Source: Liolophura sinensis (Eukaryota > Mollusca > Polyplacophora > Chitonida > Chitonidae). Taken from it: a DNA stretch of 60,000 bases. The position numbers were made by a program, and so were the translations under genes. Below, one piece after another: positions 11,501 to 24,322 of the stretch. The stretch spans positions 71,888,028-71,948,027 of the forward strand of contig NC_088295.1 in the NCBI RefSeq assembly GCF_032854445.1. The letters run 5' to 3'. Numbering within the stretch: position 1 is the first letter of the stretch; the number at the start of each line of letters is the position of its first letter. The notes below the pieces were generated by a model, which ran no database searches, was not told the DNA's origin, and worked only from the letters and a program-made list of their open reading frames with translations.

Positions 11501-14500
11501 TATATTATACCCTGATACCTGATTGGTTATACACAGTTATATTATACCCTGATACCTGATTGGTTATACACAGTTATATGATACCCTGATACCTGATTGG
11601 TTATACACAGTTATATTATGCCCTGTCTTACATCTGTTTCCAGTAAACTGTTTTCCACCTAATCTTTTTTCAAGTGACATATGTTGCTTGACGGATTGAT
11701 TCATTCAGTTTTTAGGGTCACTTAGGAGGTTTTCTTGTGAATTTCTCATCAGAAAGACTCAACTTCAATAGTATCATTTTAAGGCCTTACATGCTTCAGA
11801 AAGTTCCTTTTTTAACGTTGAAATTTTAGGTGAAATCAGTAGATTAGGTTTTATGATTTGATTTTGAGATTCTCACATCCTGTACTTTGTGAATATGTTA
11901 AAGAGTAAGTTTATTAAAACTTCCAGCAATTTATCGCTCACTCATTACTATTTTTCAGGGGAAGAAGATCAAATCAGAACTGGCGACTTTGGTTCGGGAT
12001 ATGCCTAGTGTGTTTGATAAACTAGCCAAAAAGTCAAAAGGACTAGAAGGAGCTGTACAATATTACTCAGCGTTTATGGATTTTATTATGAACAGGTGAG
12101 AGAAGGTTACATTGGTGGTAGCTATGTCTGGATATATACTCTAAATGACCTCAAAATTTGACCACAGAAGAGCAGTTTTGTAGGCAAATAAACAAATGAG
12201 GCATTGATTCTAATGCTGAAATTTACATTTTCACAGTAGGATATAATCCTACCTTCCAAACATCTATCTAAGCAACTCTCAGAATTTGGAAAAATGAGAA
12301 ACTCATGGACGAAATTTTAGGTCATTTAGGGTAACTACAGAAGAATCAAATGCTGTACTATGCAAGATTCATCAGTGCCAGATATAGGAGCTGCTCTCCA
12401 TATTGACTCGTCACTAATTACTTCTCAAGAAAGACCTACACCTAGCCATTTCATTACTCTTCTTTGAATTCTTTATTATTCTGAACTTAAGCCGAACTAG
12501 CATATAAACCGAAATTGTTAACAAAATGCTGTGCAAAAATTTTCTGATTGTGTAAATGTCATTATGAATTAATTGACTGAAAGGTTTTTTTTTGTAATGT
12601 GCAGAAGCCTATGTTTTACAGCTCTGTGTTCTGCTGTGTAAACATTGCTTTTAACCAGAAATACATAAATGAGTTTACTGTGTAAAATAAAACACCAGGA
12701 GTAAGTGTAAGGGAACTACAGTAAATGGCCTTATTAAATATTTTCATGCACTTTATTATCAACTAGTTGACATGGAAAAATCATGTGCAATTTTTTTTAT
12801 GTAATTCAACAGTTTGTTGATTAGTAGGTGTAAAATTCGAGAACATTCTATGTGATTTGCTGGAGTTCAAGTGAAGTCTTTAGGAGGTTTGAGGAATGAA
12901 AGCGTGTGAACTGGCCTCTGATTTCAGGTCAGATTTAGGTGCCTCAGCCGTTCCAATGTTGAGATATGTCCAGCAGAAAGGCAGTACAACAACATATGAG
13001 TGGCAGACAGGGCATAAACCCAGCCAGGTGATAGAGTCAGCCATTAACATAGACACTGCTGACGAGGTGGACAAAACTGCAGATACTGGAGACGTAAGCC
13101 CAAGATTCATTTATACATATAGCATATATTCCCAAAGGGGTATATGCACTCTAGTTAACTGCATAAGGTCATGTGTACATGTGTAAAAGTGGAGAATATA
13201 AAGCCGCTAGACTTTGAACTTAACAGATCAGTTTTGATTTATGTCTTTATTTATATATTTACTGAACTGATTTTGTACACCATACTCAAGGCTGCCAGAA
13301 TTATGGTTGGAGGAGACGTGAGACCATCAGCAGGTTGCTCGCAGATTTTTTTTTTTGCAGACTGGAGAGAAATCCAACCAGTTTTTGATTTGTTTTTACC
13401 TTTACCACTTGTGAAAGAATAGATAGTTCATGAGTTTAAGTCCTGCTCATGCTGGCTTCCTCTCCGGCAGTACGTGGGAAAGTCTGGCAGCAACCAGCTG
13501 ATGGGCTCTGCTCCCACCATAATGCTAGCCGCTGCCGTATAACTAAAATATTCTTGAATATGGCGTAAACACCATAAACACCATTGAAATAAATAAATAA
13601 ATTCAGTAGATCAATGCTACATGTACATGTATATTCTGGCACGTACAATGGTTTGGCAGATTGACTGGGGAGACATAGGCACTGGAGAGGAGGTGGATTA
13701 TGCGGCTGACATTGACTTTGATATATCAGAAGTTTCTGTGGAAGGCGTGGGCATTGAGACGGTTGATGGTGGAGAAGAGGTGAGTGTCAATTTGATTAGA
13801 ATATATATGAAAGTCATATATTTACATGAAGATATTATTCCAAAACTTTGTTTTGATGACTTTTTATGATATAAGGAGGTGCTGAGTGCTCATTGTGACT
13901 AGTTACCTGTGTGTGGTTTATATGTTTTGATGTCTCCTCTGAGCCTAGAAATGTGAAGTGGAAACTGTAAGGTACTAAGTGTTGATGAGCTGCGGTGGCA
14001 TAGGTGATAGAGCGTCTGCCTTGTAAACGGTATGTCCAGGGTTCCATTCCCAATTGAGACATACCTTAAACATAAACATTGTTATCTTGGTACTACTTTG
14101 CTTGGTGCTCAGTGTAAGAGTAATAGGCCACACGATAGTTGTCCCAGTGCCAGTATACTGTCACTGTGTGGGCATTGTTTCTGGTGTCTTCAGCATGGCG
14201 TTCCAGTGAGACAGCACCATAAATATGTCGGTGTTCGGACTGGCGTGCAACACAGGAACAGTGTCATGATGACACCAAAATAGTGTTGATATTGATGTTA
14301 AACACCAAACAAACAAACAATACTGTGAGTGTTAACGTTCCATTCCTCATATTACAGGTAGGAACTGGTGGGAACATAGACTGGGGAACAGGTGAAGTGA
14401 CCAAATCTGACCAATCAAGCTCCAAAGGTGAGTTTGTGACCTTAAAGGGGGACGCTGCCGAAAGAAATTCAGAATTTTTGAATAGGTCCATCTAAATACA

Positions 14501-17500
14501 AAGATGAGTTGCATTTGACTCCTGGCTAAACCTCCTGGGCTTATATTTTCAAAACAATGTCTGTTAAGACAAATGTAAGAAAAAATCCGTCACTGGTATA
14601 AGCTGTCCGCCCGACAAGATAACATACAAATCAGGTAGCGCAAAGATTCTCGCAATTCAACGTTTGCTCGTGGATTGCACATGTAAACAATATGACAGAT
14701 TGAAAGCGTATTGTAGGTCTAGTAAACCAAATACGATCTTCCTTTCTATGGATAATTTATAATGAAGTATTTGTAATTCCCAATGATCTGTACGGCAGAA
14801 CTGAAGTTACATGGTAGGCCGCATAGTTACAAGAAAATAATACTAGTCTGACATTTTTAGTTCGCTGAACATCTCCCGTCATGTAGATAACAAGGGTAGG
14901 TAAGCCAGTCAAAAAAGTCTTCGGCCATGTTTCTAAATATAGTGACTGGAGCGATTGGATGGTCAAAGGGAAACACCAGATAAAACTGAACTTTCCATCA
15001 TCCACTCACACATGTCAGTAGATTTATCTGAAGCCTTAACTTCATGCCTCTTTGATGATGGGTTATTAAAATGCCGTTATTCACGTCCCAAACTGTAAAA
15101 CTTATCAGTGTGTTTTGATCTCACCTATCCTCCGATTTGCCTTGTCAGGCCATGGTTAGCAAACTTTCTAACCCATTTTTTTAGTAACTGTTTTCAGAAA
15201 TCTTGTCTAGCCTAAAATAAAAATTATGTGAGAAATTACAACTAATGTTCTTTCAAATTTTAATAATATTGGGCCATAGAGAAATGCAGCAAAGAATTTG
15301 TATGAAATTAGGCAGTTTCCTGATGTGACATTGTACAAGAACAATGCTGTACGCTGTAATGTCTTCTTAGTATGTAATGGGGATAAATTGATGATTACCC
15401 TAATTTCTCAACCTTTTCGCATATGAAAGAGCAACTTTCAGTGAAATCTGTGCACATTTTTAATTTGATTTTGGAAACAAAACAACATTGATTGGATTGG
15501 CCAGTTTCAGGGCTTCACAAAAAGTATAATTTTTCAGTCAGCTCAAAATAATGCCTTCAGAATATGCTTGAAAAAAGACCTTACAAACATGCGAAAAGAT
15601 TGAAGAATTACAGCTCTACTTATTAGCTTTACGTATGTGGAAAGGGCAGACAATTCAGTATGTTTTAGTTTGTTTTGCAGAAGGTGTGGCTCAGGGAGAG
15701 AATGCATTATCGCTGTTAGACAATCCTAAAACCAGGAACCTCTTTGTGGATGATTTATCAGAGGTACACTTAGTCTGGTTCACTGTTACACTGTTTCCAA
15801 CTAGAACATGCAAAAAGTGCATTTTCACAATTCTTGGTTATGCTGGCTAAGGTCATATAAGTGAAATATTCTCGAGTACAGTGTAAAACAGTGCAATAAA
15901 TCAATAAATATAATTCTTGGAGTCAAAGAAAACTGAATATATATGAGATCATAAGATTTTTTTTGGTTCTTTTTTTTTTTTTTGTTTTTTAATTTCCAAA
16001 AAGTGTCACCATAGTATATTAATAATTCAATTGTAAGGTGAGGTGGCTGTTAAGGACTATGTTCACTATGTTGTGATGAAATTATGCTCACATTTTGTTG
16101 TCACATACACTGTATAAACATAAATTTATGTGTAATATGTATGAGTTTATGTGAAAGTATTTCACATAAAATTGTATGTTTAACAATGCAAAAAGTGTAA
16201 GAACCAGACTTTTAAAATAGTATCTAGACTGGCAACATCAGTTTTAATTGCTCTATTGGGGCAGAATAAACCTTTTTTGTATGTCGGAGAAACGTATGAA
16301 AATAAAAACTTGAAAGTTGTGTGATTTGTGGAAATTGTAGATTTATTACTGAGATAATATATGTAGTTGGAAACACATTTAGATGATTGGAAAGCCTAGA
16401 AAAAGAGGTGATCAGACAAAATAAAATGATGGATTTTCAGTTTTATTCTTATTCCAGTTTAGGATTTTTTAAAGTTGGCTCACTCATCAAACACACTAAA
16501 GTAAACTTGATGTCGCCTAATGATTATTGGTGAAATTTTGCCCATCCATCTGATGTAGACATTATCATCCTTGTTTCTCTGTCGTCAGCTGGAGTGTTTC
16601 CTGGCACAGCGTCTGGTGGAACTAGGAGGGGAAGGGGATGTACTGTCTGGCAGTCACAGCCAGTCTGCTCCTGCCAGTATCCAGGTAGATGTCACTAAGG
16701 TTACAGAGATGCTGGAGGCTGTCAGGGCCATTACCACAGAGCTGACGTCAGTACAGATGCACCATCTCATGCTCATCCGCAACTCCCCAAGGTTGGTATA
16801 GCTTGATTTATTATGGATCAGTCATATTGAACAGGAACTCAGTGACCTATGAGGGCTTTCCTTGGACACAGTCTGATTCCCTCCATTCATAAGCCACCGG
16901 CCCGGATAGCACAGTTGGTAGAGCGTCCGCTTTGGGACCGGTAGATCCAGGATCAGTCCTTGATCAAGTCACACCTAAGACTTTAAAAGAGGAAGTTGTA
17001 ACTTCCTCGCTTGGCGTTCAGCATGAAGAGGATAGTGCAACGACTGGTTGACCCGTATCAGTGTAATGGCTCGGGCGGGGTGGCTTACTTGCCTTCGGTA
17101 AGCCGTCTCAGTGAAGCAGCACTAAATAAAAGAGCGGTGGAAATCCGTCCTGCAACAAGGAGGCACATTACACGTACATGCACCCTAATGATTCCTTCAT
17201 CGTCATATGACTGAAAAATTGTTGAGTACAACGTTAAACCCCAAGCACTCACTCACTCACTCCATTCATAAGCCTGGCTCATGAAATGCAAAATGTTCAG
17301 TTCGATGTAAATCATGATTCAAGTATCTTTTTGAGGCCATCTTGAGGCCATCCTTAAGTAAAATCTTTATTTAGGCATTAACCAGCTGTGTCAGAATAAG
17401 TATAATGTTGGTCAATAACTTTGAGAAAGAGGGGTTTTTTTTTATTCTGGATAATGAAAAAGATTAGGATATTAAAGGAAATATTATTCCCTTTTTATGT

Positions 17501-18772
17501 GCGAAATTATTGATAAAACTTGGCAATGTTGATTTACGTTTTTATTCTGACCTGAAAAATCCCATTCAGAGGAGAAGTTCAGACTGTTTGAGACTAATTT
17601 GTTCCGTTAAAGTTATAATATTTTCAGGTGTAACTTTTTGTGCTGAAGATGTTTATTAACATTAGATTACTCCATACATTCAGTGAGGTGAGTTGTATGT
17701 TTTCGTTGTTTAGGTATGTTGACAGACTAACAGACACATTAAAACAGAAACTCCAGCTGGCAGACAAGATGGTTTTTTACCAGAAACAGTCGGTGGCAAA
17801 GCGCAACCAAGCCTTGGAGGAACAACGCGATTTGGAACCCAAGCTGGATGTCATTATCCAACGCACCAAGGAATTACAAAAACAAGTACGTTTTAATGAT
17901 CTAAGTATATATAGGTCACACAGGGTAAAATGGAAATCAATACATTGTTTGCTGTATGGAAGCATGAGTGGAATAAAAAAGTTGTTTTATGAAATGATAA
18001 GGAAAGTTAAGAATATCTTAGTAAGCTGCCTTTGTTGGCATTGGTTATTACTGTTGGCATTGGTTATTACTGTTGGCATTGGTTGTTAGTGTTGGCATTG
18101 GTTATTACTGTTGGCATTGGTTATTACTATTGGCATTAGGCAAGACCAATTTTATTTTGTCCCCAAATCCCAAATGCAACAAAAATAAATATGAAATCCA
18201 CCTTTTTATTTTGTTCGTTCTTGATACTTGATATATCATCTTTCAGTTTTCAGAGCTTTCCATTTATGTGAATGTGCCTTCAACGGCAAAATTCGCTGGC
18301 ACAGTCCATATTTAACATCTGATTGGACTTCCACAACCATACAAGTTTTACTCTTGGTATAATGACCATAAAATTAGAAGCTCTCATTTTTTATATTTAT
18401 TTAATTTTTTATGTTTATGTATGACTCATAAATCTTTCACTTGGATAATGGGTGTTGATTTTATGGGTGAAGGAAACCAGAGAATGGAAAGTAAACGAAT
18501 GACCATAGACAGGTGCCTGACAAAACACTTAACTCAAAGCCACAGTGACAGCAGGAATGGGGTGCCAGGGGCCAGTTCATGGTTTGATATATTTTATAAT
18601 TGATTGACGTTATACTTTGTACTCAAGCATATTGTTCAAGTTTGTAATTTACATACATATGTAATAACTTTTCTGTATTTTGTGTTTTATATCATTGCAG
18701 ATGCAGAAAGAGATTTCCAAAAAATACAAGGACAGGCCTGTCAATATCATGGGGGAAATCAACACTATCTGA
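8556..18772 (+). CDS. CDK5RAP3: CDK5 regulatory subunit-associated protein 3 (C53/LZAP), 14 coding exons
   Basis: Coding exons: 8556-8598, 9493-9624, 10013-10113, 10482-10530, 10701-10789, 11119-11208, 11959-12095, 12928-13093, 13660-13779, 14358-14427, 15681-15763, 16589-16791, 17714-17885, 18701-18772. All have GT-AG borders and compatible phases, giving 494 residues against about 506 in human. Family landmarks in order are PIDI near the N-terminus, RRHCS, TIREKIN-AIQDMP, KNIFGQYSSQKMKDWQEI, RNVNYEIPALKKQI-KCQQ, PMLRYVQ, two IDWG motifs (residues 256-259 and 302-305) in an acidic linker, PRYVDRLTD, LEPKLD, and a C-terminal PVNIMG. Known role: the protein joins UFL1 and DDRGK1 at the ER to direct UFM1 onto ribosome subunit RPL26, and its disordered IDWG linker binds UFM1 and ATG8 for ER-phagy. 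The start at 8556 has A at -3 and G at +4 and fits the conserved N-terminus; in-frame ATGs at 8538 and 8487 are alternatives. The exon 12 donor (GTTGGT) is weak. Confidence 0.97.
9722..9838 (+). mobile_element. MITE-like hairpin element in CDK5RAP3 intron 2
   Basis: GGCCAGTTTCATGAAGC at 9722-9738 is perfectly inverted at 9822-9838, and the interior is also partly palindromic. The total is about 117 bases with no coding capacity, which fits a short non-autonomous DNA element. Target duplications are not clear. Confidence 0.65.
11246..11626 (+). repeat. 37-bp minisatellite, about 10 copies, CDK5RAP3 intron 6
   Basis: Near-identical units containing ACCCTGATACCTGATTGG are repeated about ten times. 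Two adjacent units carry CCTGCTTGG in place of CCTGATTGG, suggesting they arose by local duplication. The array starts about 40 bases after the exon 6 donor. Confidence 0.97.
13430..13602 (+). mobile_element. SINE family A, 5'-truncated, CDK5RAP3 intron 8
   Basis: Shares the body and tail of the family A SINEs: GCTGGCTTCCTCTCCGGC, CACCATAATGCT, AAATATTCTTGA, and an AAATAAATAAAT tail. The tRNA-like head is missing. Confidence 0.85.
13990..14320 (+). mobile_element. tRNA-derived SINE family B, CDK5RAP3 intron 9
   Basis: The head resembles a tRNA with an A box (TGGCATAGGTGATAGAGCG region) and a B box (GGGTTCCATTCC). The unrelated body ends in GTTAAACACCAAACAAACAAAC. The copy lies wholly inside intron 9. 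A truncated body fragment of the same family is seen near 28020-28085. Confidence 0.75.
15397..15622 (+). repeat. Dispersed repeat Q, copy 2, CDK5RAP3 intron 10
   Basis: Same orientation and order of blocks as 8216-8430, for example GGCCAGTTTCAGGGCTTCAC followed by CAGAATATGCTTGA and GACCTTACAAAC. It ends about 60 bases before exon 11. Confidence 0.7.
16896..17259 (+). mobile_element. tRNA-derived SINE family C with 15-bp target duplication, CDK5RAP3 intron 12
   Basis: The head contains GATAGCACAGTTGGTAGAGC (A box) and a B-box-like GATCCAGGATCAGTCC. The tail is AAACCCCAAGCACTCACTCA. A perfect 15-base duplication, CTCCATTCATAAGCC, flanks it at 16881-16895 and 17260-17274, which fixes the element's ends and shows insertion by target-primed reverse transcription. 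Confidence 0.93.
18033..18140 (+). repeat. 19-bp minisatellite, about 5.5 copies, CDK5RAP3 intron 13
   Basis: Units of GGCATTGGTTATTACTGTT with minor changes lie in the last intron. Confidence 0.93.
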
Positions 18773-18843
18773 TTATATCATTATCCATTTTATGGCTGTA
18801 AATTATTCACAATCTACAGTGTACATATAACATAAACCATAAT

Positions 18844-18849
18844 ATTAAA
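18844..18849 (+). promoter_or_regulatory. Polyadenylation signal ATTAAA of CDK5RAP3
   Basis: The common variant hexamer lies 72 bases after the stop codon. It is followed by a T-rich stretch near 18883 that would suit the downstream element. Confidence 0.6.
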
Positions 18850-21800
18850 GGTTTTATGTATATTTGGCTGTGTTGGATGTCTTTTTTTTGTTCCCAAGAT
18901 GAACATTTTATTTAGGGTTTTTTACATGACGATCAGCTTGGAAAAGGTGTTGCATGTGCTGGTATGGTGTCAGTGTACTCTGATTTGTTTGGGTGTCACA
19001 TCATATTGTTTGAGTGTCATAACATTGTGAAAAGTCTCTGGGTATGATTCATTTACTGTCAGTGTTTATACACAATGTCAGCTCATATACTGCATGTCTG
19101 TGATTTCTGTTTTTCACGGGCATATGTATGAGGAAGATTATACATGAATACTAATGAATGCTGCATCCAGTCATATATTAGGCTGTCTGTCATGACCAAC
19201 ATGCACGAAACGGCGGGCAAACTTAAGTCGTAGGACCGTCACTTTGCACAGTTTGCGGCTCTTGATTCAGTTGAAAACTAGGCTCTGTTAATTAATATTA
19301 ATAATTTTGTGATCTCTACTTTATGACATGTCAAAATGCCCATGGCCTGTCAGTATCACTGTCAGTGTCCATGGTATCTGCGTCGTCTTTGCTAAATAAA
19401 AAAAAAACTGTCACTGATATGATAGGACACACATCACATTTCAAGGGCTGAAATATGTTTGCTATACGTTTAACTCCAATCTAATGACTAAGTCAGTAAA
19501 GAAAGTAAAAAACAACTGAATATTGGCTAGCTGATTTTACTTTCAATATTTTTGGCGTGCAAAGACGTATTTTTATTGGTCGAATAGACACTGGCTTTTT
19601 TGGACTGCCCATGTATCAAGAACCCTGGAAGTAGAGCGCATGCCTTAAGCCTGGAAATAAGCAGCCGTACAAGGACCATGTCCTGCACCAAATAGTATTC
19701 TGACAGGACAAAACTGCCATGGAAATAACATTGTATCTTTTTAATGACATGAATTGGTGGACAAATTGCCACAAACTGAACCGTTATTCCCCGCCTTGTG
19801 CCTTAGCTTCATGATGATGATGTACGTGTGTGTATATACCACAGCACCACTCATGTCTTTGCCGATGAGGTCGCCGGCTCGATTCCAGCACCTGCGGTTC
19901 AAGTGCAGCTTTAAGTTATGTGGGCTTGTCAGGCAAGCGGTGAAAGGCGACTGTGTTCTCAAGGCTCACTCTGATACCTTTCACCCGTGAACTTGACCTC
20001 CGTCGTGTCAGTGAATTATTTTTGATTGGTGTTAAACCTCAAACAATAACACCGGATAGCTCCCCATGACATCTGTGTAACTCTCGTTTTTGACGGATGG
20101 TGGGTGAAGGGTCATCGATGCAGGTTAGTTGCGCTTATAACTTAATTGGAATATTATTTCAGCGTTCCACAAACACAGCCTTGCAGGCTCGTGTCTCGCT
20201 GGATTATGCAGTAGCTACACCTCGTGTACAGCTGACATTAGGAGTTACGTTGCCTCTCGCCAGAGCGAAATCAGGACCCTATTAGCACTTCCGTTGGGAC
20301 GAATGTAATTCTGTGTGTTTTAAGGTGTAAAGTCTTTTTTCGCTCCCAGCTTGCCAGTTTTGGTGTACAGGTGCATGCTTGGTATTAAACAGAAGGAAAT
20401 TGTCTACGCTTTGGGCAGGCATAAGTTTTAATGATGAAAGGTTAAAATTCTGGGCGAGAGGACACAGGGAGACAGCTGGTGATGAGGGCCTGCGAGCGCC
20501 GTCCCCTTGGCGTTGCTAGGCACTCCTCCCAGCTACCGGCAAAGAAAGGTCCAGATTTTAACGATCAACCTATGTCAAGATTTTTATGAATTCTTTCTCA
20601 CGGACTGGGCTAGGTATGCGCCAAAGCTTATTGGCGACAGAATGTTTGGGACTGAGCAACTGCGCTAAACGTTAACACTTAATAATTAATAATTACGGGA
20701 AATTCATGGGGGTCAGAGGGCCTCTGTCAGTTCCGAGTCTAGCCCATGATGGCTTCCTTTTGAGATATTTGTGAGAGAGTCTGCCAACAACCTACGGATG
20801 GCTGTGGGGGTTTCCCTCGTACTCTGACCGGCTTCCTGTCACCATGATGTTGGCCGTCATCATATAAGTGAAATATTCTTGAGAACGGCGTAGAACACAA
20901 ATCAATAAATAAAAAAAATGACCTTGAAAGTTTTGCCACAGTTTTGTCAGAAAAATGCCACATCGAGTAAAGCATTTGGGAATATGAAGAATATAATGAT
21001 TGAATGGCAACAAATCAGAAAGTTGATGAATATGCATGTAGACTGAGGTGACTGCATGATGTTATAGCGTCGGTAAAACTTTGGTTTGACCATCATTGAC
21101 TGAACAAAACTCTTTGCCAAAGCGAACGCATTTGAGGAATCTCAGATCAACATGTATAGGGTTATATGTTTAGCTAAACAGTTTCTGATCATCTGCATGT
21201 ATGCACTTGGATGTCTAATAGGAGGTTGATCTATTTCAAGCACATGGGAGTGCCAATATGTCTCGTTCGTAATTTGGGCCAAAATGTCGTGCAGTAGATT
21301 CAGATTTCTGTAGTATCAATATTTATATATTTAACCGTATGTTCCTGACAGATGTGGATAGAATTAAAAAGTGTGTATGATGTAATCTAAATAAGGCTCA
21401 TTGACTGAATTAAAGAGAAAAATCTTTTTGCCTTCCTATTTATCAAAACACCCCCGCGGACACATTTCCCATAAGGATTTATTTGCTCTTTGTGGGCCTT
21501 CCGTATTTGCTCAGTAGTTCTCAAATACTCAAGAAGTTTTCATTTATGTGGCCACACGAGTCTCGTATGTACCACTGCCTCACGGTCATTGAGAAATCAG
21601 ATGGATCTGCCGTAAAGTAGGCTACATGCATGCCGGCGGCTGGGTTTAATCTCTCACCGACATTGTGCCAAAAGACTTAACTGCATATAAAGACGGCCTC
21701 ATATGTGGACATGGTAAATCATAAAATTATTTGTAAATCGCAATGAGCTGAAAAATATTCGTTAATTGCACCTGAAATGCATGTCTACCATTGCCCATAT

Positions 21801-22411
21801 AGCCGTAAAGTCCGCTTTCGTGTTAAGAATTTGTGTCTTATTTTAGACACGCCCATACCGGTGTTCGTTGGTTTTCTATTTCCGGGTGGATGAAACTGGA
21901 AGAATAGAAAGAGCGATCTGGTTATAAAGAATCAGTGCTATTGTAACAAAGAGACGATAATTGCTAAAGAAACTGAAGTTCATTTTATGCAAAGAGAACG
22001 GATTTTGTGTACTTGGGTTAGTATAAAACCATTAAATGATTGCTCTGGTTAAGTTTTATCACGTGTTCTTATTTGTAGGCGGGGCCCTCGGTCAGAATTC
22101 AAAATTTCGTTCATTTTTCGGTGAGATTGGGTCATGTACTTTGATCTGAAAATGTGTACATGTTCATTTGTGCTTATTCCACTTTTTTGTAATAACAATC
22201 AAAGCAAAGAGTTTAATGTTGCCATTGCCACTGCTGTTTTATTTACTCCTTATTTTGACGTCAATGTAATAATATTTGCTACATAGTTACACTTATTTGT
22301 CCCAATGTTGCCGTTTGTACTTGTGTGTTACATGAATTATTTGGACGTGATAGAGAATCTAAGTTCCGATCTAAGCTATTGGTGTAAAAACATCGATTGT
22401 TTGTGTTGTAG
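18850..22411. other. Intergenic DNA between CDK5RAP3 and ABRACL
   Basis: No gene is seen. It holds a SINE family A remnant (20743-20919), a possible SINE-like segment with a GGTGTTAAACCTCAAACAA tail (about 19870-20050), and unique sequence. The 5' untranslated exon and promoter of ABRACL probably lie in the last kilobase: a TATAAA-like string occurs near 21925, but no start site can be assigned. Confidence 0.5.
20743..20919 (+). mobile_element. SINE family A, 5'-truncated
   Basis: Body and tail match family A (AAGTGAAATATTCTTGAGAA, then CAATAAATAAAA). The head is absent or too diverged to see. Confidence 0.82.
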
Positions 22412-22427
22412 ATTGAACCCAATCATC

Positions 22428-23236
22428 ATGAATGTTGAACATGAGGTGCAGCTTCTCATCCAAGAAATAAAAAGACTTGGAACACCAGGTAATTTTAACA
22501 ACATTACGCAGAAGAAAAAAGAAATCCCAAAACAACGCAATCATGTGTAATACTTACTGATTATGCCAATAAATTCATAATTTAACAAGACACGTTTGTT
22601 GTAATTATTCCTGTGGAATCCTTTGTTCATCTGATTAATGCATGTTATGTGATCACACTATCAGAGCTATTTGACGATACTTATCATCCATTTTGGAGTA
22701 AGTAAATACAGCCTGGTATAGCAGTATTACTTCGATATGGCTGAAGATCTGCCTGCCAGTTCCATTCCCTCCATCAACCTGCACGTGGTCATGTGTGCAC
22801 CCACCCCTCGGGGGCCTGCAGGCTCAGTTTTCTCCCACCATAATGCTGACTGTCGGCGTACAAGTAAAGTAAGTATTCTTGAGAACGGTGTAAACATCAA
22901 TCAAATAATTAAATAAATGTTACAAACCCACAATCACTATATAGGGTTGGGGATTTGTGATATACGTCATTGGCATTATCGTGGTTGACTTTTGAGTGTA
23001 GGACAACATGGAAGTTCTGCTTTAAGTTGGTTATGATTTAATTTCCAGATGCAGATGGGAAAATTTCTGTAACATTTGGGACACTTTTCAATGATGACGT
23101 ATGTGCTAACCTTTTTGAAGCCATGGTTGGAACACTACGTGCAGCAAAGAGGAAGAAGATTGTCACATATGACGGAGAACTTTTATTACAAGGAGTTCAC
23201 GATAATGTGCCTATTAAACTCCTTGTAGAGTCTTAG
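22428..23236 (+). CDS. ABRACL: Costars family protein ABRACL, two coding exons
   Basis: Coding exons are 22428-22488 and 23049-23236 (GT-AG, phase 1), giving 82 residues; the human protein is about 81. The start MNVEHEVQLLIQEIKRLG, the middle block DDVCANLFEAMVGTL, and the C-terminal KKIVTYDGELLLQGVHD are the hallmarks of the costars domain, a small winged-helix fold. It is also found at the C-terminus of the actin-binding protein STARS/ABRA. Known role: in Dictyostelium and mammals, costars proteins favour actin dynamics and cell motility. The protein is predicted to be cytosolic, with no signal peptide or membrane segment. An acceptor-like TTGTAG sits 17 bases before the ATG, so the 5' UTR is probably split with a further exon upstream. 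The intron carries a worn SINE. The copy is intact. Confidence 0.96.
22749..22918 (+). mobile_element. Diverged SINE family A remnant in the ABRACL intron
   Basis: Retains TCCCACCATAATGCTGAC, ATTCTTGAGAACGGTGTAAA and an AATAAATG end. The rest is degraded. Confidence 0.7.
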
Positions 23237-24322
23237 AATGAAGAACTGGCTGGTTTTTAGTTCAGATACTCATTGCGTTAATTCAATTTGCTGAAATGAA
23301 ATCTGTAGCTTGTAAATCTTTGGAAGGTCCTGTTAAGTGCCTGTTGAAGACCGTAGCTATGTACATGTTTATGTGTCTGTTACTGAAAGGTTCTAACGGT
23401 AGCACATTTGCTTTTGATTCATTCATGTACATTATGGTGCTACTTAAACGGTATTGGTCAAGTCTGATCAGTTTCTTATCTAGAAAACTTAAGTGCTGGC
23501 ATCAAAAGTGCCCTTATGTACAGGTACTTCTGAAAGTGTATTTTTACATACCAAAGTTTAGGTGATATTTGCACAACATAGCAGTTTTGCTGTGTTATGG
23601 CAGCACTTATACCTATGCACCGTGTTGTGAACATGTTAAGTTTACAGTGTATGTACCATATACTTACATGATGGTACTGAGGTCCTTACTGTCTCAGGGG
23701 TGATCATGCATGCTATATTAAAAAAGGTTAGCTTCCAACTTCATTTTCACACCTTCAAAAGCATCTTCTCGTTTAACTGCAGTTTCATCAGGGAAGTTTT
23801 GGTACATATGCTTGGCCATAAACAAAGGTTTACATAGGGGATTGATTTTGCTTAATCTCCAAATAAACATGCACTTATATGAGTAAATTATGTCCTGAAG
23901 GGTAACCCATAGCCAACCTTCACAGTGAGGGGGCTGTTCAAAGGCAAGTGGAATCCTCATCCCAGACAAATATAGGTGAGGATTCTGATACTCCAGACAC
24001 ATTTTAAACACAATTTTGAACAAGTTGAAGTGTATATAATCAGATGTTCATGGAGTGTAATACTTGAAATATGTTGAAACTTGTGTCAGCTGAGATGGGA
24101 ATCTATCCACATTCATATGAAAAGGGGCATGTGTTTGGAACCCGAAGCCATCACTAGGTATGGGCCTGGAATGTACTTAACATCTTGATATGTAATGAGT
24201 TATTTTATATACCTTTAACACTGTTACTTTTGTCAGGTTATGTTCGTCAAGTACAGAATATACACTAGGGCATGTGGTGAGAGACACAGGAATGCCTGTA
24301 CCCATGCAGCTGATGCTACATC
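23237..24322. other. Downstream flank of ABRACL
   Basis: Presumed 3' UTR and then intergenic DNA. An ATTAAA hexamer at 23717-23722 is a possible but unproven polyadenylation signal. No other gene is seen before the satellite. Confidence 0.4.
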
